NCBI RefSeq assembly: GCF_014287955.1
Contig: NZ_JACOPD010000003.1
Location: 62,001-126,000, forward strand
Reading direction: 5' to 3'
DNA length: 64,000 nt
DNA from: Lachnospira hominis (ex Liu et al. 2021)
Lineage (GTDB): Bacteria > Bacillota > Clostridia > Lachnospirales > Lachnospiraceae
Shown here: positions 7,742-16,058 of the stretch, in pieces
Layout of the letters: each line of letters begins with the position of its first letter
Position numbering within the stretch: position 1 is the stretch's first letter
Position numbers and translations under genes: made by a program
Notes under the pieces: model-generated
Seen by the model: only the letters and a program-made list of their open reading frames with translations
What the model was told of the DNA's origin: nothing
Databases searched by the model: none

Positions 7742-9175
7742 ATGTCGAAACAATACGAAACAGTTATTGGCCTTGAAGTTCATGTAGAACTGGCTACCAA
7801 AACAAAGATTTTCTGCGGCTGTTCAACAGCATTCGGCGGTGCACCTAATACACATACATGCCCTGTCTGCACAGGTATGCCGGGCTCGCTTCCTGTCCTT
7901 AACAAACAGGTTGTGGAGTATGCGGCAGCAGTTGGTCTTGCTACAAATTGTTCAATAACACAGCACTGCAAATTTGACAGAAAGAATTATTTTTATCCTG
8001 ATAACCCACAGAATTATCAGATTTCACAGTTATATCTTCCGATATGCCGTAACGGACATGTTGATATTAAGCTTGAAGATGGAACAGAGAAGGCAATAAG
8101 AATCCATGAAATCCACATGGAAGAAGATGCCGGAAAACTTGTCCATGATGACTGGGAAGATGTTTCATACGTTGATTACAACCGTTCAGGCGTTCCGCTT
8201 ATCGAAATCGTATCTGAGCCTGATATGAGAAGTGCAGAGGAAGTAATTGCTTATCTTGAAAAATTAAGACTTATAATACAGTATCTCGGAGCATCTGATT
8301 GCAAACTTCAGGAGGGTTCAATGAGAGCTGATGTAAACCTTTCGGTAAGGGAAGTCGGAAGTACAGAATTCGGCACAAGAACAGAGACAAAGAATCTTAA
8401 CTCATTTTCTGCTATTTCAAGAGCTATTGAAGCAGAGCGTGACAGACAGATTGATTTGATTGAATCGGGAGAAGCCGTTATTCAGGAAACAAGAAGATGG
8501 GACGACAATAAGGCGTATTCATATGCAATGCGTTCAAAGGAAGATGCACAGGATTACAGATATTTCCCAGACCCAGACCTTGTTCCGCTTAACATAAGCG
8601 ATGAGTGGCTTGGTGAAATCAGAAGCTGTCAGCCTGAGTTTAAGACAGAAAAAATGGCACGTTATGCCACAGAGTATGGAATTCCTGAATATGACATTAA
8701 TCTTATTACGGATTCCAAGAAACTTGCTGATATTTTTGAGGCAACAACATCACTTTGCAATCAGCCAAAGAAAGTTTCTAACTGGATTCTCGGCGAGACA
8801 ATGAGAATTCTTAAAGATAAGGACATGGAGCCTGAAGATATTACATTTTCACCTGAAAATCTTGCAAAGCTTATCAAGCTTGTAGAAGCAGGTACTATCA
8901 ACGGTTCTGTTGCAAAAGACATATTTGCCGTTATATTTGACGAAGATGTAGACCCTGAAGCTTATGTGAAAGAAAAAGGTCTTGCACAGGTGAGCGATGA
9001 GGGCGAGCTTCGTTCGGTAGTTGAAAAAGTGATTGCAGACAATCCGCAGTCAGTTGAAGATTACAGAAATGGTAAAGATAAGGCAATCGGTTTCCTTGTC
9101 GGACAGACGATGAAAGCAATGAAAGGAAAAGCAAATCCTGGTCTTGTAAATAAAATTTTAAAAGAGCTTTTATAA
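7742..9175 (+). CDS. gatB: Asp/Glu-tRNA amidotransferase subunit B
   Basis: GatB binds the mischarged tRNA and carries out phosphorylation and transamidation. It is 477 residues, a normal length. The N-terminal catalytic cradle starts YETVIGLEVHVEL with zinc-type cysteines CGCS and CPVCTGMPGSLP, followed by KFDRKNYFYPDNPQNYQIS and HIEEDAGK-like (HMEEDAGKLVHD) motifs. The C-terminal YqeY-like tail domain includes NPGLVNKILKELL. An AAGGAGG site precedes ATG, and an intrinsic terminator follows at 9189. Confidence 0.96.
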   Translation: MSKQYETVIGLEVHVELATKTKIFCGCSTAFGGAPNTHTCPVCTGMPGSLPVLNKQVVEYAAAVGLATNCSITQHCKFDRKNYFYPDNPQNYQISQLYLPICRNGHVDIKLEDGTEKAIRIHEIHMEEDAGKLVHDDWEDVSYVDYNRSGVPLIEIVSEPDMRSAEEVIAYLEKLRLIIQYLGASDCKLQEGSMRADVNLSVREVGSTEFGTRTETKNLNSFSAISRAIEAERDRQIDLIESGEAVIQETRRWDDNKAYSYAMRSKEDAQDYRYFPDPDLVPLNISDEWLGEIRSCQPEFKTEKMARYATEYGIPEYDINLITDSKKLADIFEATTSLCNQPKKVSNWILGETMRILKDKDMEPEDITFSPENLAKLIKLVEAGTINGSVAKDIFAVIFDEDVDPEAYVKEKGLAQVSDEGELRSVVEKVIADNPQSVEDYRNGKDKAIGFLVGQTMKAMKGKANPGLVNKILKELL

Positions 9176-9188
9176 CAAAATCATGAGA

Positions 9189-9216
9189 AGCCGGGCTGGT
9201 TATGCAGTCCGGCTTT
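9189..9216 (+). terminator. Terminator of the aspS-gatCAB operon
   Basis: AGCCGGGCT and AGTCCGGCT form a GC-rich hairpin around GGTTATGC, followed by TTTGTT. Confidence 0.8.
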
Positions 9217-9287
9217 GTTAGAAAATAAATTTGGTAAGTACAGAATCAAGAATAATTAGATGAGAAAAATTTTATAAGGAGAAATTT

Positions 9288-10643
9288 ATGTTAAAAGAAA
9301 ATTTTAAAGTGGCAGTTCCTGAATTTCCTGATAGAAAGACATCAATTACAGCATATGGTGCTGTTAAAAATGTATATGATGACGATACAGGAAGAATAAA
9401 TGCAAGAGTCATAAATGAGGCAATAAAAAGTATGTCGTCACAGGGCGGCGGTACGGTAGTAATTCCGCAAGGAGTATGGATGACATCACCAATCAGGCTT
9501 TTATCAGGGGTTCGTCTTTATCTTGAACGTGGAGCAGTTCTTAAATTCACAAAAAATAAGAAAGACTATCCGTTAGTCATTACTAATTATGAAGGTCAGG
9601 AATGTATAAGAACAGTTTCACCTATTTCAGCGGACGGAGCTGAAAATATCGCAATAAGCGGATATGGTGTTATAGATGGAAGCGGCGATTTATGGCGTCC
9701 TGTAAAACAGTTCAAGCTTACAGAAAGACAGTGGGATGCACTCCTTAAAAAGAGCGATTATGTTATTGAAACAAAAGAGGGTGGCATATGGTTTCCGTCA
9801 GAAAGTGCATATCTTGGAAACAAGGCAAATATTCAGGGAAAAACACATGACATATTGCCACAGGCGGCAGATTATTATGATTTTTACAGACCTGTTATGG
9901 TTGAAATTAAAAATTGCAGCAATGTACTTCTGGAACAGGCAACATTTATGAATTCTCCTGCATGGAACATACATCCGATATTCTGTAAAAATCTTACTGT
10001 GCGTGACATTACGGTAAGCAATCCGTATTATGCACAAAATGGTGATGGAATAGACGTTGAATCGTGTCACAATGTTGAAATATACAACAGCACATTTGAA
10101 ACAGGTGATGATGCAATCTGCATAAAATCAGGAAAAAATGCTGAGGCGAGAACATTTGAAGACCCATGCGAAAATCTTTATATACATGATTGCATAGTAA
10201 ATGAAGGCCATGGCGGATTCGTAATCGGAAGTGAGATGTCGCGTGATGTAAAAAATATACTCGTCGAAAACTGTACATTTGCAGGCACAGACGTTGGTAT
10301 CCGCATAAAGAGTGCAATGGGACGTGGCGGTGTTGTAGAAGACATTACAATCCGTAATATTAATATGATAGACATAAAAAACGAAGCTGTAATCCTCACG
10401 ATGGGATATGTGCTCAATTTACTTGATAAAAATGAGACGATTGCACAGGTTGATGAGAGCGATGTGCCGTATTTCAAAAATATCCTCATTGAGCAGATAG
10501 AATGTAACGGCTGTGATACAGCGGTAAAAATCGAGCCAATAAGTGGCCGTGAAAATACAATTTCCGATATTACTATAAAAGATTCGGTGTTTGCAGCTAA
10601 TAAAGAAAATGTGATAAATGGGGAAAATATAGTTATCATATAA
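9288..10643 (+). CDS. Glycoside hydrolase family 28, probably intracellular exo-polygalacturonase
   Basis: This 451-residue right-handed beta-helix enzyme hydrolyses alpha-1,4-galacturonic acid bonds of pectin fragments. All GH28 catalytic motifs are visible in order: NGDGIDVES (near residue 252), FETGDDAICIKSG (GDD pair), GHGGFVIGSEMS, and RIKSAMGRGG. No signal peptide precedes them, so it probably acts in the cytoplasm on imported oligogalacturonides. It begins with a strong AAGGAG site and stands alone behind the gatB terminator. This supports a pectin-using lifestyle. Exo rather than endo action is inferred from the length and the insertions before the catalytic repeats. Confidence 0.92.
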   Translation: MLKENFKVAVPEFPDRKTSITAYGAVKNVYDDDTGRINARVINEAIKSMSSQGGGTVVIPQGVWMTSPIRLLSGVRLYLERGAVLKFTKNKKDYPLVITNYEGQECIRTVSPISADGAENIAISGYGVIDGSGDLWRPVKQFKLTERQWDALLKKSDYVIETKEGGIWFPSESAYLGNKANIQGKTHDILPQAADYYDFYRPVMVEIKNCSNVLLEQATFMNSPAWNIHPIFCKNLTVRDITVSNPYYAQNGDGIDVESCHNVEIYNSTFETGDDAICIKSGKNAEARTFEDPCENLYIHDCIVNEGHGGFVIGSEMSRDVKNILVENCTFAGTDVGIRIKSAMGRGGVVEDITIRNINMIDIKNEAVILTMGYVLNLLDKNETIAQVDESDVPYFKNILIEQIECNGCDTAVKIEPISGRENTISDITIKDSVFAANKENVINGENIVII

Positions 10644-10702
10644 AAAGAATGAAAATATATTGATGTTCTGTATATACAAAAGTTGCTGCCGTATTGGAGG
10701 TA

Positions 10703-10871
10703 ATGACATTATTTAATTTAACTGCGTACGGTGGCAAAACTGAAAATACAAATAAAAAATCTTGAGCTGAAAACAACGGTGACAGATGGATTTTCTATAT
10801 ATCAAGCAGATTTTGCCGGTTGCGAGAGTGATGTTATGCAGTTGCTTGGAAAGGTTGGAATAAACAGATAA
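10703..10871 (+). pseudogene. Possible short gene remnant
   Basis: GGAGG at 10696-10700 precedes ATG at 10703, but that frame stops after about 20 codons. An overlapping frame from GTG 10731 encodes 46 residues (VAKLKIQIKNLELKTTV...) ending at 10871. One frameshift would join them into a protein of about 55 residues. No family was recognised. The rest of 10644-10914 shows no gene. Confidence 0.25.
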
Positions 10872-10914
10872 GAATATTTTTGAATATTAAAATTTAATAG
10901 ACATACTAAAATTT

Positions 10915-10986
10915 ATCAGTTATACTGTACTTGTATAAATACAAAAATATATGTTTTTTGTATATTAAAGTATTGGTATAACTGAT
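10915..10986. repeat. 72-base near-perfect palindrome
   Basis: The outer arms ATCAGTTATAC (10915-10925) and GTATAACTGAT (10976-10986) are perfect inverted copies. The interior continues the symmetry with TACTT/AAAGTA and ATACAAAAA/TTTTTTGTAT around a centre near 10950. A run of T follows on the + strand. It could be a terminator, a regulatory hairpin or a small mobile-element footprint lying upstream of the decayed module. Confidence 0.6.
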
Positions 10987-11017
10987 TTTTTTAATGCAAA
11001 AGACAAGTAGGAGGGTT

Positions 11018-11495
11018 ATGAAAAAAATTAAATTATTATTTAATTGGAAAATATAAGAGATAATGAAAATAATCCATATAATTCTCGAAATAAAATATAT
11101 GCTGTGGTGAAGATAAAGACAGATACACAGGATGAATTTGATAAAGCATGGAATTCGTTAGGGATGTATGATGAAAAAGATTGTAATATATATTCGTTAA
11201 TAATGAATATGCACGGTACGCCAACGGAAATATTCAGTGATGTTGGTTCAAGTCCAATGAGAATGTCAATACAGGATATAGAGAAATTAAAAAAGAAACC
11301 TGTACAGAGACTTGTTTTATTACAGTGTAGTGTAGGGAAAATAGAAAAAGCAGGAGAAAATATAGCCTCGGCATTTGCAAGGTCAGTCACAGGAAAAGTA
11401 TTGGCTGGAGATGGTGTAGTAAATCAAAATGAGGTGCTGCACCTGATGGAAAAATGTATAGATTATATCAACTGATAAATATGCTTGATACATAA
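11018..11495 (+). pseudogene. Decayed copy of the caspase-like gene at 1-1010
   Basis: A good ribosome site (AGGAGGG) and ATG at 11018 open a frame that stops after 12 codons. A second frame, readable from TTG 11044 to 11475, matches the 3' domain of the first gene: NPYN-KNKIYAVVK, MHGTPTEI (His codon 11212-11214), LLQCSVGKI (Cys codon 11326-11328) and KVLAGDGVVN. About 40 residues are then missing, and the last match (YRLYQLINM, like YRIYQLINM in the first copy) lies in another frame from 11457, ending at TAA 11493-11495. The Cys-repeat region is absent. The conserved His and Cys remain, so a short product is possible, but the copy looks like a deletion derivative. Confidence 0.7.
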
Positions 11496-11513
11496 ATAAA
11501 ATAAGGGGGTCAG

Positions 11514-12155
11514 ATGAATAAAAAGAAAAGAATATTAATAAAATTGTCGGTTTGCCTGTTTGTTATAGTATTTGCGGTTCTGTATTTTATAAGCCCGAGA
11601 CAGATAATAAAAAGAACGGTAATGCGTTATGAAAGAGATTTTACAATTCCTGTATTTTGCAGGCAGGTAAGATTTGAATATGACATAAAAACAGGAAGCT
11701 ATTGCGGAAAGTTTGAAATCAGCAAAAGACAGGCAGACAAAATATTGGAAAAATTAAATTATTTGTATGACAGAAGTTATGTTTATTTTTGGAAGAAAAA
11801 AATAATGGAAGATAAATATGCACAAATTTTAGATTCAACTATATTGAACAGTACAATAATATGGAATTTGTTATTGGAATCTGAAGATACAGGTGAAATA
11901 TTACATAACAGAAAAGATATAAAATCAGAGGGATTATTTGAAGAAAGCTGGCTTACAGAAGCTGATGCAGAGATTCTGGCGATATATAATATTTATGCGG
12001 ATAAATATTTGAATTATACATTATATCAATATGATGGAAAAGAAAGAAACAGTTTTGTGACAGTATATAAAAATAAACAAAATAAATATTATATAAGTAT
12101 AAAATACGTTGTATATACAGAATTAGAGGATTGTGGAGGGCCTAATTTGAAGTAA
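11514..12155 (+). CDS. Unknown one-helix membrane protein, tandem family copy B1
   Basis: This 213-residue member belongs to the family seen at 1026-3641. It has a basic start (NKKKRILIK), one hydrophobic helix, then SPRQIIKRTVMRYERDFTIP and FCRQVRFEYD, with a C-terminal VTVYKNKQNKYYISIKY. Arg replaces the Lys and Trp of the A copies (RTVMRYER versus DTVMWYEK), so the B1/B2 pair forms a subfamily. The ribosome site AAGGGGGTCAG before ATG is repeated exactly before copy B2. It follows the decayed caspase-like copy, repeating the gene order of the first array. Function unknown. Confidence 0.72.
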   Translation: MNKKKRILIKLSVCLFVIVFAVLYFISPRQIIKRTVMRYERDFTIPVFCRQVRFEYDIKTGSYCGKFEISKRQADKILEKLNYLYDRSYVYFWKKKIMEDKYAQILDSTILNSTIIWNLLLESEDTGEILHNRKDIKSEGLFEESWLTEADAEILAIYNIYADKYLNYTLYQYDGKERNSFVTVYKNKQNKYYISIKYVVYTELEDCGGPNLK

Positions 12156-12186
12156 AGTAATAATTCATAAATTATAAGGGGGTCAG

Positions 12187-12846
12187 ATGAATAAAAAGAA
12201 AAGAATATTAATAAAATTGTCGGTTTGTCTGTCTGTTATAGTATTTGTGGTTCTGTATTTTATAAGCCCGAGACAGATAATAAAAAGAACGGTAATGCGT
12301 TATGAAAGAGATTTTACAATTCCTGTATTTTGCAGGCAGATAAGATTTGAATATGACATAAAAACAGGAAGCTATTGCGGAAAGTTTGAAATCAGCAAAA
12401 GACAGGCAGACAAAATATTGGAAAAATTAAATTATTTGTATGACAGAAGTTATGTTTCTTTGAAAAAGAAGCCGTGGATTGATGAGAAAAATGTACAAAT
12501 TATAGATTCTAACACATTAAACAGTACGTTGGTATGGAATTGGCTGTTGTTAGAAGATAAAGAAAAAAATAATACATTATATAACAGAGAAGACATAAAT
12601 TCGGCAGATTTATTTGAAGAAAGCTGGCTTGCGGAGGCTGATGCGGAGATTTTGGCGATATATGAAATATATGCGGATAAATATTTGAATTATACATTAT
12701 ATCAATATGATGGAAAAGAAAGAGACAGTTTTGTGACAGTATATAAAAATAAACAAAATAAATATTATATAAGCATAAAGCATGTTGTATATACAGAATT
12801 GGAGGACTGGGGAGGACCAAATTTGAAATGGAATAAGAATACATAA
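12187..12846 (+). CDS. Unknown one-helix membrane protein, tandem family copy B2
   Basis: This is a 219-residue tandem duplicate of B1. The leader, the first 80 or so codons and the C-terminal ESWL-EADAEILAIY and LNYTLYQYDGKER segments are almost identical to B1 in DNA, whereas residues about 85-140 are divergent. The same conserved-ends, variable-middle pattern appears in the A copies. Spacing from the B1 start is 673 bases. The tail VYTELEDWGGPNLK again ends in an acidic, Trp-containing motif. Confidence 0.72.
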   Translation: MNKKKRILIKLSVCLSVIVFVVLYFISPRQIIKRTVMRYERDFTIPVFCRQIRFEYDIKTGSYCGKFEISKRQADKILEKLNYLYDRSYVSLKKKPWIDEKNVQIIDSNTLNSTLVWNWLLLEDKEKNNTLYNREDINSADLFEESWLAEADAEILAIYEIYADKYLNYTLYQYDGKERDSFVTVYKNKQNKYYISIKHVVYTELEDWGGPNLKWNKNT

Positions 12847-12874
12847 ATCAAATGATAAAGCAGGAGGTGATTTT

Positions 12875-13483
12875 ATTAAATCAAATAAAAAAACAATAAT
12901 ACCAGTAATTCTGCTCGCTGGTATTGTATTGGTGATAGCAGGAAGAATATTTTACATAAAAAGTCCCAGGTATATAATGAAACACACCATAATGTGGTAT
13001 GAAAAAGATTTCACAATACCAGTGTTTTGCAAAAAAGTGCGATTTGATTATGACGAAAATACTGGTGATTATATTGGAAAGTTTAAAATAAGTGGAAGTT
13101 CTTCTGATAAATTGCTTAAAAAGCTTGATAATGCTTTTGACAGAAGCAGAATCGGAGATTATAAGGCATTATCATATCAGAATATAACGGTATATCCTTA
13201 TGAACTTAACGCAACTGTTGTAGAGGATAAAGCAATGAGAAGTCTGATATATTATTATGAAGAGGAAAAGACAGAGCCGGATACGGATAAAATTTTCGAT
13301 GAGGATTGGATGATTGAAGCTGGTGCGGAATTGCTGGCATATTATATTATTTATCCAAGATATATAGAAGGTGCAACAAAATATCAGAAACCGCAGAACG
13401 GTGAGATTCCAAAATCATACATAGTAATATATAAGAACACTGACAATGAATATTATTTTTGCATAAAACACACAGATTATTGA
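12875..13483 (+). CDS. Unknown one-helix membrane protein, tandem family copy B3, probable ATT start
   Basis: A perfect ribosome site AGGAGGTG (12862-12869) is followed five bases later by ATT at 12875. Reading from there gives KSNKKTIIPVILLAGIVLVIAGRIF, the basic start and membrane helix expected of this family, and about 202 residues. The first ordinary start codon in frame (TTG 12929) would cut the helix in half. The body resembles the A copies (SPRYIMKHTIMWYEKDFTIP, FCKKVRFDYDENTG) more than B1/B2. It either uses the rare ATT initiator or is a copy whose ATG has mutated. Confidence 0.62.
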   Translation: MKSNKKTIIPVILLAGIVLVIAGRIFYIKSPRYIMKHTIMWYEKDFTIPVFCKKVRFDYDENTGDYIGKFKISGSSSDKLLKKLDNAFDRSRIGDYKALSYQNITVYPYELNATVVEDKAMRSLIYYYEEEKTEPDTDKIFDEDWMIEAGAELLAYYIIYPRYIEGATKYQKPQNGEIPKSYIVIYKNTDNEYYFCIKHTDY

Positions 13484-13508
13484 TTTTGACATTTCTTTGT
13501 TATATAAT
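13480..13508 (+). promoter_or_regulatory. Probable purC-purF promoter
   Basis: TTGATT (13480-13485), 17 bases and TATAAT (13503-13508), overlapping the stop codon of the previous gene. A TTGACA at 13486 is too close to this -10 box to serve. Confidence 0.5.
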
Positions 13509-13509
13509 T

Positions 13510-13586
13510 TGTCTGTGTTGCTTTAAAAAGTGACATGCTTAACCAATATTAATATAATGGCATGTGTCCTTATGCTGGGACAGACA
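13510..13586 (+). promoter_or_regulatory. Structured 5' leader of purC
   Basis: TGTCTGT (13510-13516) pairs with ACAGACA (13580-13586) and encloses a second stem, GACATGC (13532-13538) with GCATGTGTC (13560-13568). An alternative hairpin GTCC/GGGAC overlaps the inner 3' arm. No terminator-like U run was seen and no known riboswitch motif was recognised. Confidence 0.35.
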
Positions 13587-13608
13587 TGTACAGAAACGGA
13601 GGATTATA

Positions 13609-14484
13609 ATGGAAAACTTAAAATTACTTTATGAAGGAAAAGTAAGAGAAGTTTATGACAATGGTGACAGCTTGATAATGGTTGCAACAGACCGTATATC
13701 AGCATTTGACAATATCCTGAAGAACAAGATTACTGATAAGGGCGCTATTCTTACTCAGATGTCAAAGTTCTGGTTTGATTATACAAAGGACGTAGTTCCT
13801 AATCATATGATTTCTGTAGATGTTAATGATATGCCTGAATTCTTCCATAAGGATGAGTATAAAGGCAGAAGCATGAAGTGCAAGAAGTTAAAGATGCTTC
13901 CTATTGAATGTATCGTAAGAGGTTATATCACAGGCAGCGGCTGGGCAAGCTACAAAGAAAACGGAACAGTCTGTGGCATTAAGCTTCCTGAAGGATTACA
14001 GGAGTCTGAAAAGCTTCCTGAGCCAATCTACACACCAAGTACAAAAGCTGAAGTTGGCGACCATGACGAGAATATTTCATATGAGAGAAGTATTGAAGTT
14101 CTTGAAAAAGCATTTCCTGGAAAAGGCGAATACTATGCTACAAAAATAAAGGACTGCACAATCACACTTTATAAGAAATGTGCAGAATATGCACTCAGCA
14201 AAGGAATTATAATTGCTGATACAAAGTTTGAATTCGGTCTTGATGAAGATGGCAATGTGGTAATCGGCGATGAGATGCTCACACCGGACAGTTCAAGATT
14301 CTGGCCATTGGAAGGCTATAAGCCTGGTCAGGGACAGCCTTCATTCGATAAACAGTTTGTAAGAGACTGGTTAAAGGCAAATCCTGATAATGATTTACTT
14401 CTTCCTGATGAGGTTGTAACAAAGACCGTTGACAAGTACAAAGAAGCATATGAACTTTTAACAGGCACACCATTTTCTAAATAA
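13609..14484 (+). CDS. purC: SAICAR synthetase (purine biosynthesis)
   Basis: PurC joins aspartate to CAIR using ATP, a middle step of IMP synthesis. The ATG at 13609 follows ACGGAGGATTATA and gives 291 residues; an upstream in-frame GTG at 13564 lies inside the structured leader and is unlikely. Motifs are LLYEGKVREVYDNGD (ATP-binding loop), TDRISAFDNIL, ECIVRGYITGSGW and DTKFEFGLDEDGNVVIGDEMLTPDSSRFW, which is split here by naming its conserved parts TKFEFG and DE-LTPDSSR. It is in an operon with purF, 30 bases downstream. Confidence 0.96.
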   Translation: MENLKLLYEGKVREVYDNGDSLIMVATDRISAFDNILKNKITDKGAILTQMSKFWFDYTKDVVPNHMISVDVNDMPEFFHKDEYKGRSMKCKKLKMLPIECIVRGYITGSGWASYKENGTVCGIKLPEGLQESEKLPEPIYTPSTKAEVGDHDENISYERSIEVLEKAFPGKGEYYATKIKDCTITLYKKCAEYALSKGIIIADTKFEFGLDEDGNVVIGDEMLTPDSSRFWPLEGYKPGQGQPSFDKQFVRDWLKANPDNDLLLPDEVVTKTVDKYKEAYELLTGTPFSK

Positions 14485-14514
14485 TTTTAGACAAATAAGA
14501 GTATGGAGAAGTTG

Positions 14515-15954
14515 ATGGATAACAATAATATTATGAATACAGCCGATTTTGACGGGCTTCATGAGGAGTGCGGAGTATTCGGTGCATATGATTTTGATGG
14601 AGAAGACGTTGCATCTACAATATACTATGGTCTTTTTGCATTACAGCACAGAGGACAGGAAAGCTGCGGTATTGCCGTAAGTGATACCAATGGCCCTAAG
14701 GGCAAGGTAATGTCTTACAAAGATATGGGTCTTGTAAATGAAGTGTTTAATCCGGAAAATCTTGAAAAATTAAAAGGAAATATCGGTGTCGGACATGTGC
14801 GTTATTCGACAGCTGGCAGCAGTGTCCGTGAGAATGCACAGCCTCTTGTTCTTAATTATGTCAAGGGAACACTCGGTATGGCACATAATGGTAATCTTCT
14901 TAATGCAGTTGAGCTGCGTGAGGAATTGTCATATACAGGTGCTATTTTTCAGACAACTATTGATTCAGAAGTAATTGCATATCTTATTGCGAGAGAAAGA
15001 CTCAAAGTAGGAACTGTCGAAGAGGCAGTTAAAAATGCAATGTTAAAGATAAAAGGTGCTTATTCGCTTGTAGTAATGAGTCCGAGAAAGCTTATCGGTG
15101 CAAGAGACCCGTTTGGATTTAAGCCGCTTTGCATTGGTAAGAGAGATAATACATATTTCTTATCATCAGAGACCTGTGCATTAGATACAGTCGGTGCGGA
15201 ATTTGTAAGAGATGTACTTCCGGGTGAAGTTGTAACAATTACAAGCAAAGGAATTGAATCTGATACATCACTTTGTCAGAAAAATAACGCAAGATGTATA
15301 TTCGAATATATTTATTTTGCAAGACCTGATAGTAAGATTGATGGAATGGGTGTATATGAATCAAGAATTAACGCAGGACGTATTCTTGCAAAAACTCATC
15401 CTGTAGATGCAGATTTGGTTGTGGGTGTTCCTGAATCGGGAAATCCTGCGGCACTTGGATTTTCACTTGAATCAGGTATTCCTTACGGAAATGCATTTAT
15501 AAAAAATAACTATGTCGGAAGAACTTTCATCAAGCCGAAACAGGCACAGAGAGAATCAAGCGTAAAAGTTAAGCTTAACGTATTAAAAGAAGCAGTTGCC
15601 GGAAAGAGAGTTGTTATGATTGATGACTCAATCGTAAGAGGTACAACAAGTGCAAGAATTGTAAGCCTTCTTAAAAATTCCGGAGCAAAGGAAGTTCATG
15701 TGCGTATAAGCTCACCGCCGTTTAAACATCCTTGTTATTTCGGTACGGATATTCCGTCAGAAGACCAGCTTATCGCTACAGGAAAGACAGTAGATGAAAT
15801 CTGTAAAATAATAGGAGCAGATTCGCTCGGTTATCTTGAAGTTGACAGATTAAGCGAGATGATTTGTGGAGGAACGGGATTCTGTGATGCCTGCTTTACA
15901 GGTAATTATCCGATGGATCCGCCTACACGGGACATTCGTGGAGAGATGGGCTGA
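14515..15954 (+). CDS. purF: Amidophosphoribosyltransferase (purine biosynthesis)
   Basis: PurF makes phosphoribosylamine from PRPP and glutamine, the first committed step of purine synthesis. I prefer ATG 14515, because GGAGAAG lies four bases before it; ATG 14503 is the alternative. The protein starts with a short propeptide ending LHEE before the catalytic CGVFGAYD cysteine, as in the Bacillus type. The PRPP loop is VVMIDDSIVRGTTSARI. Cysteines that hold the regulatory [4Fe-4S] cluster in the Bacillus enzyme are present (ARCIFEY, CYFGTD, CGGTGFCDACF). A terminator follows. Confidence 0.95.
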   Translation: MDNNNIMNTADFDGLHEECGVFGAYDFDGEDVASTIYYGLFALQHRGQESCGIAVSDTNGPKGKVMSYKDMGLVNEVFNPENLEKLKGNIGVGHVRYSTAGSSVRENAQPLVLNYVKGTLGMAHNGNLLNAVELREELSYTGAIFQTTIDSEVIAYLIARERLKVGTVEEAVKNAMLKIKGAYSLVVMSPRKLIGARDPFGFKPLCIGKRDNTYFLSSETCALDTVGAEFVRDVLPGEVVTITSKGIESDTSLCQKNNARCIFEYIYFARPDSKIDGMGVYESRINAGRILAKTHPVDADLVVGVPESGNPAALGFSLESGIPYGNAFIKNNYVGRTFIKPKQAQRESSVKVKLNVLKEAVAGKRVVMIDDSIVRGTTSARIVSLLKNSGAKEVHVRISSPPFKHPCYFGTDIPSEDQLIATGKTVDEICKIIGADSLGYLEVDRLSEMICGGTGFCDACFTGNYPMDPPTRDIRGEMG

Positions 15955-15986
15955 TTAAAATTAAAAATCAATTTTAGTGTATACAT

Positions 15987-16028
15987 AAAACCGTCAGAAT
16001 CCGTGCAATAACGGATCTGGCGGTTTTT
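15987..16028. terminator. Bidirectional terminator between purF and the aldo/keto reductase
   Basis: AAACCGTCAGAATCCGT and ACGGATCTGGCGGTTT form a long stem followed by T residues on the + strand and preceded by A residues, serving both convergent genes. Confidence 0.8.
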
Positions 16029-16058
16029 GCTTTTTATTAATTAATTATTTTTTACATA

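Noticed and set aside
13486..13508. TTGACA followed by TATAAT as a consensus promoter
   Set aside because: The spacing is only 11 bases; TTGATT at 13480 with 17 bases fits better.
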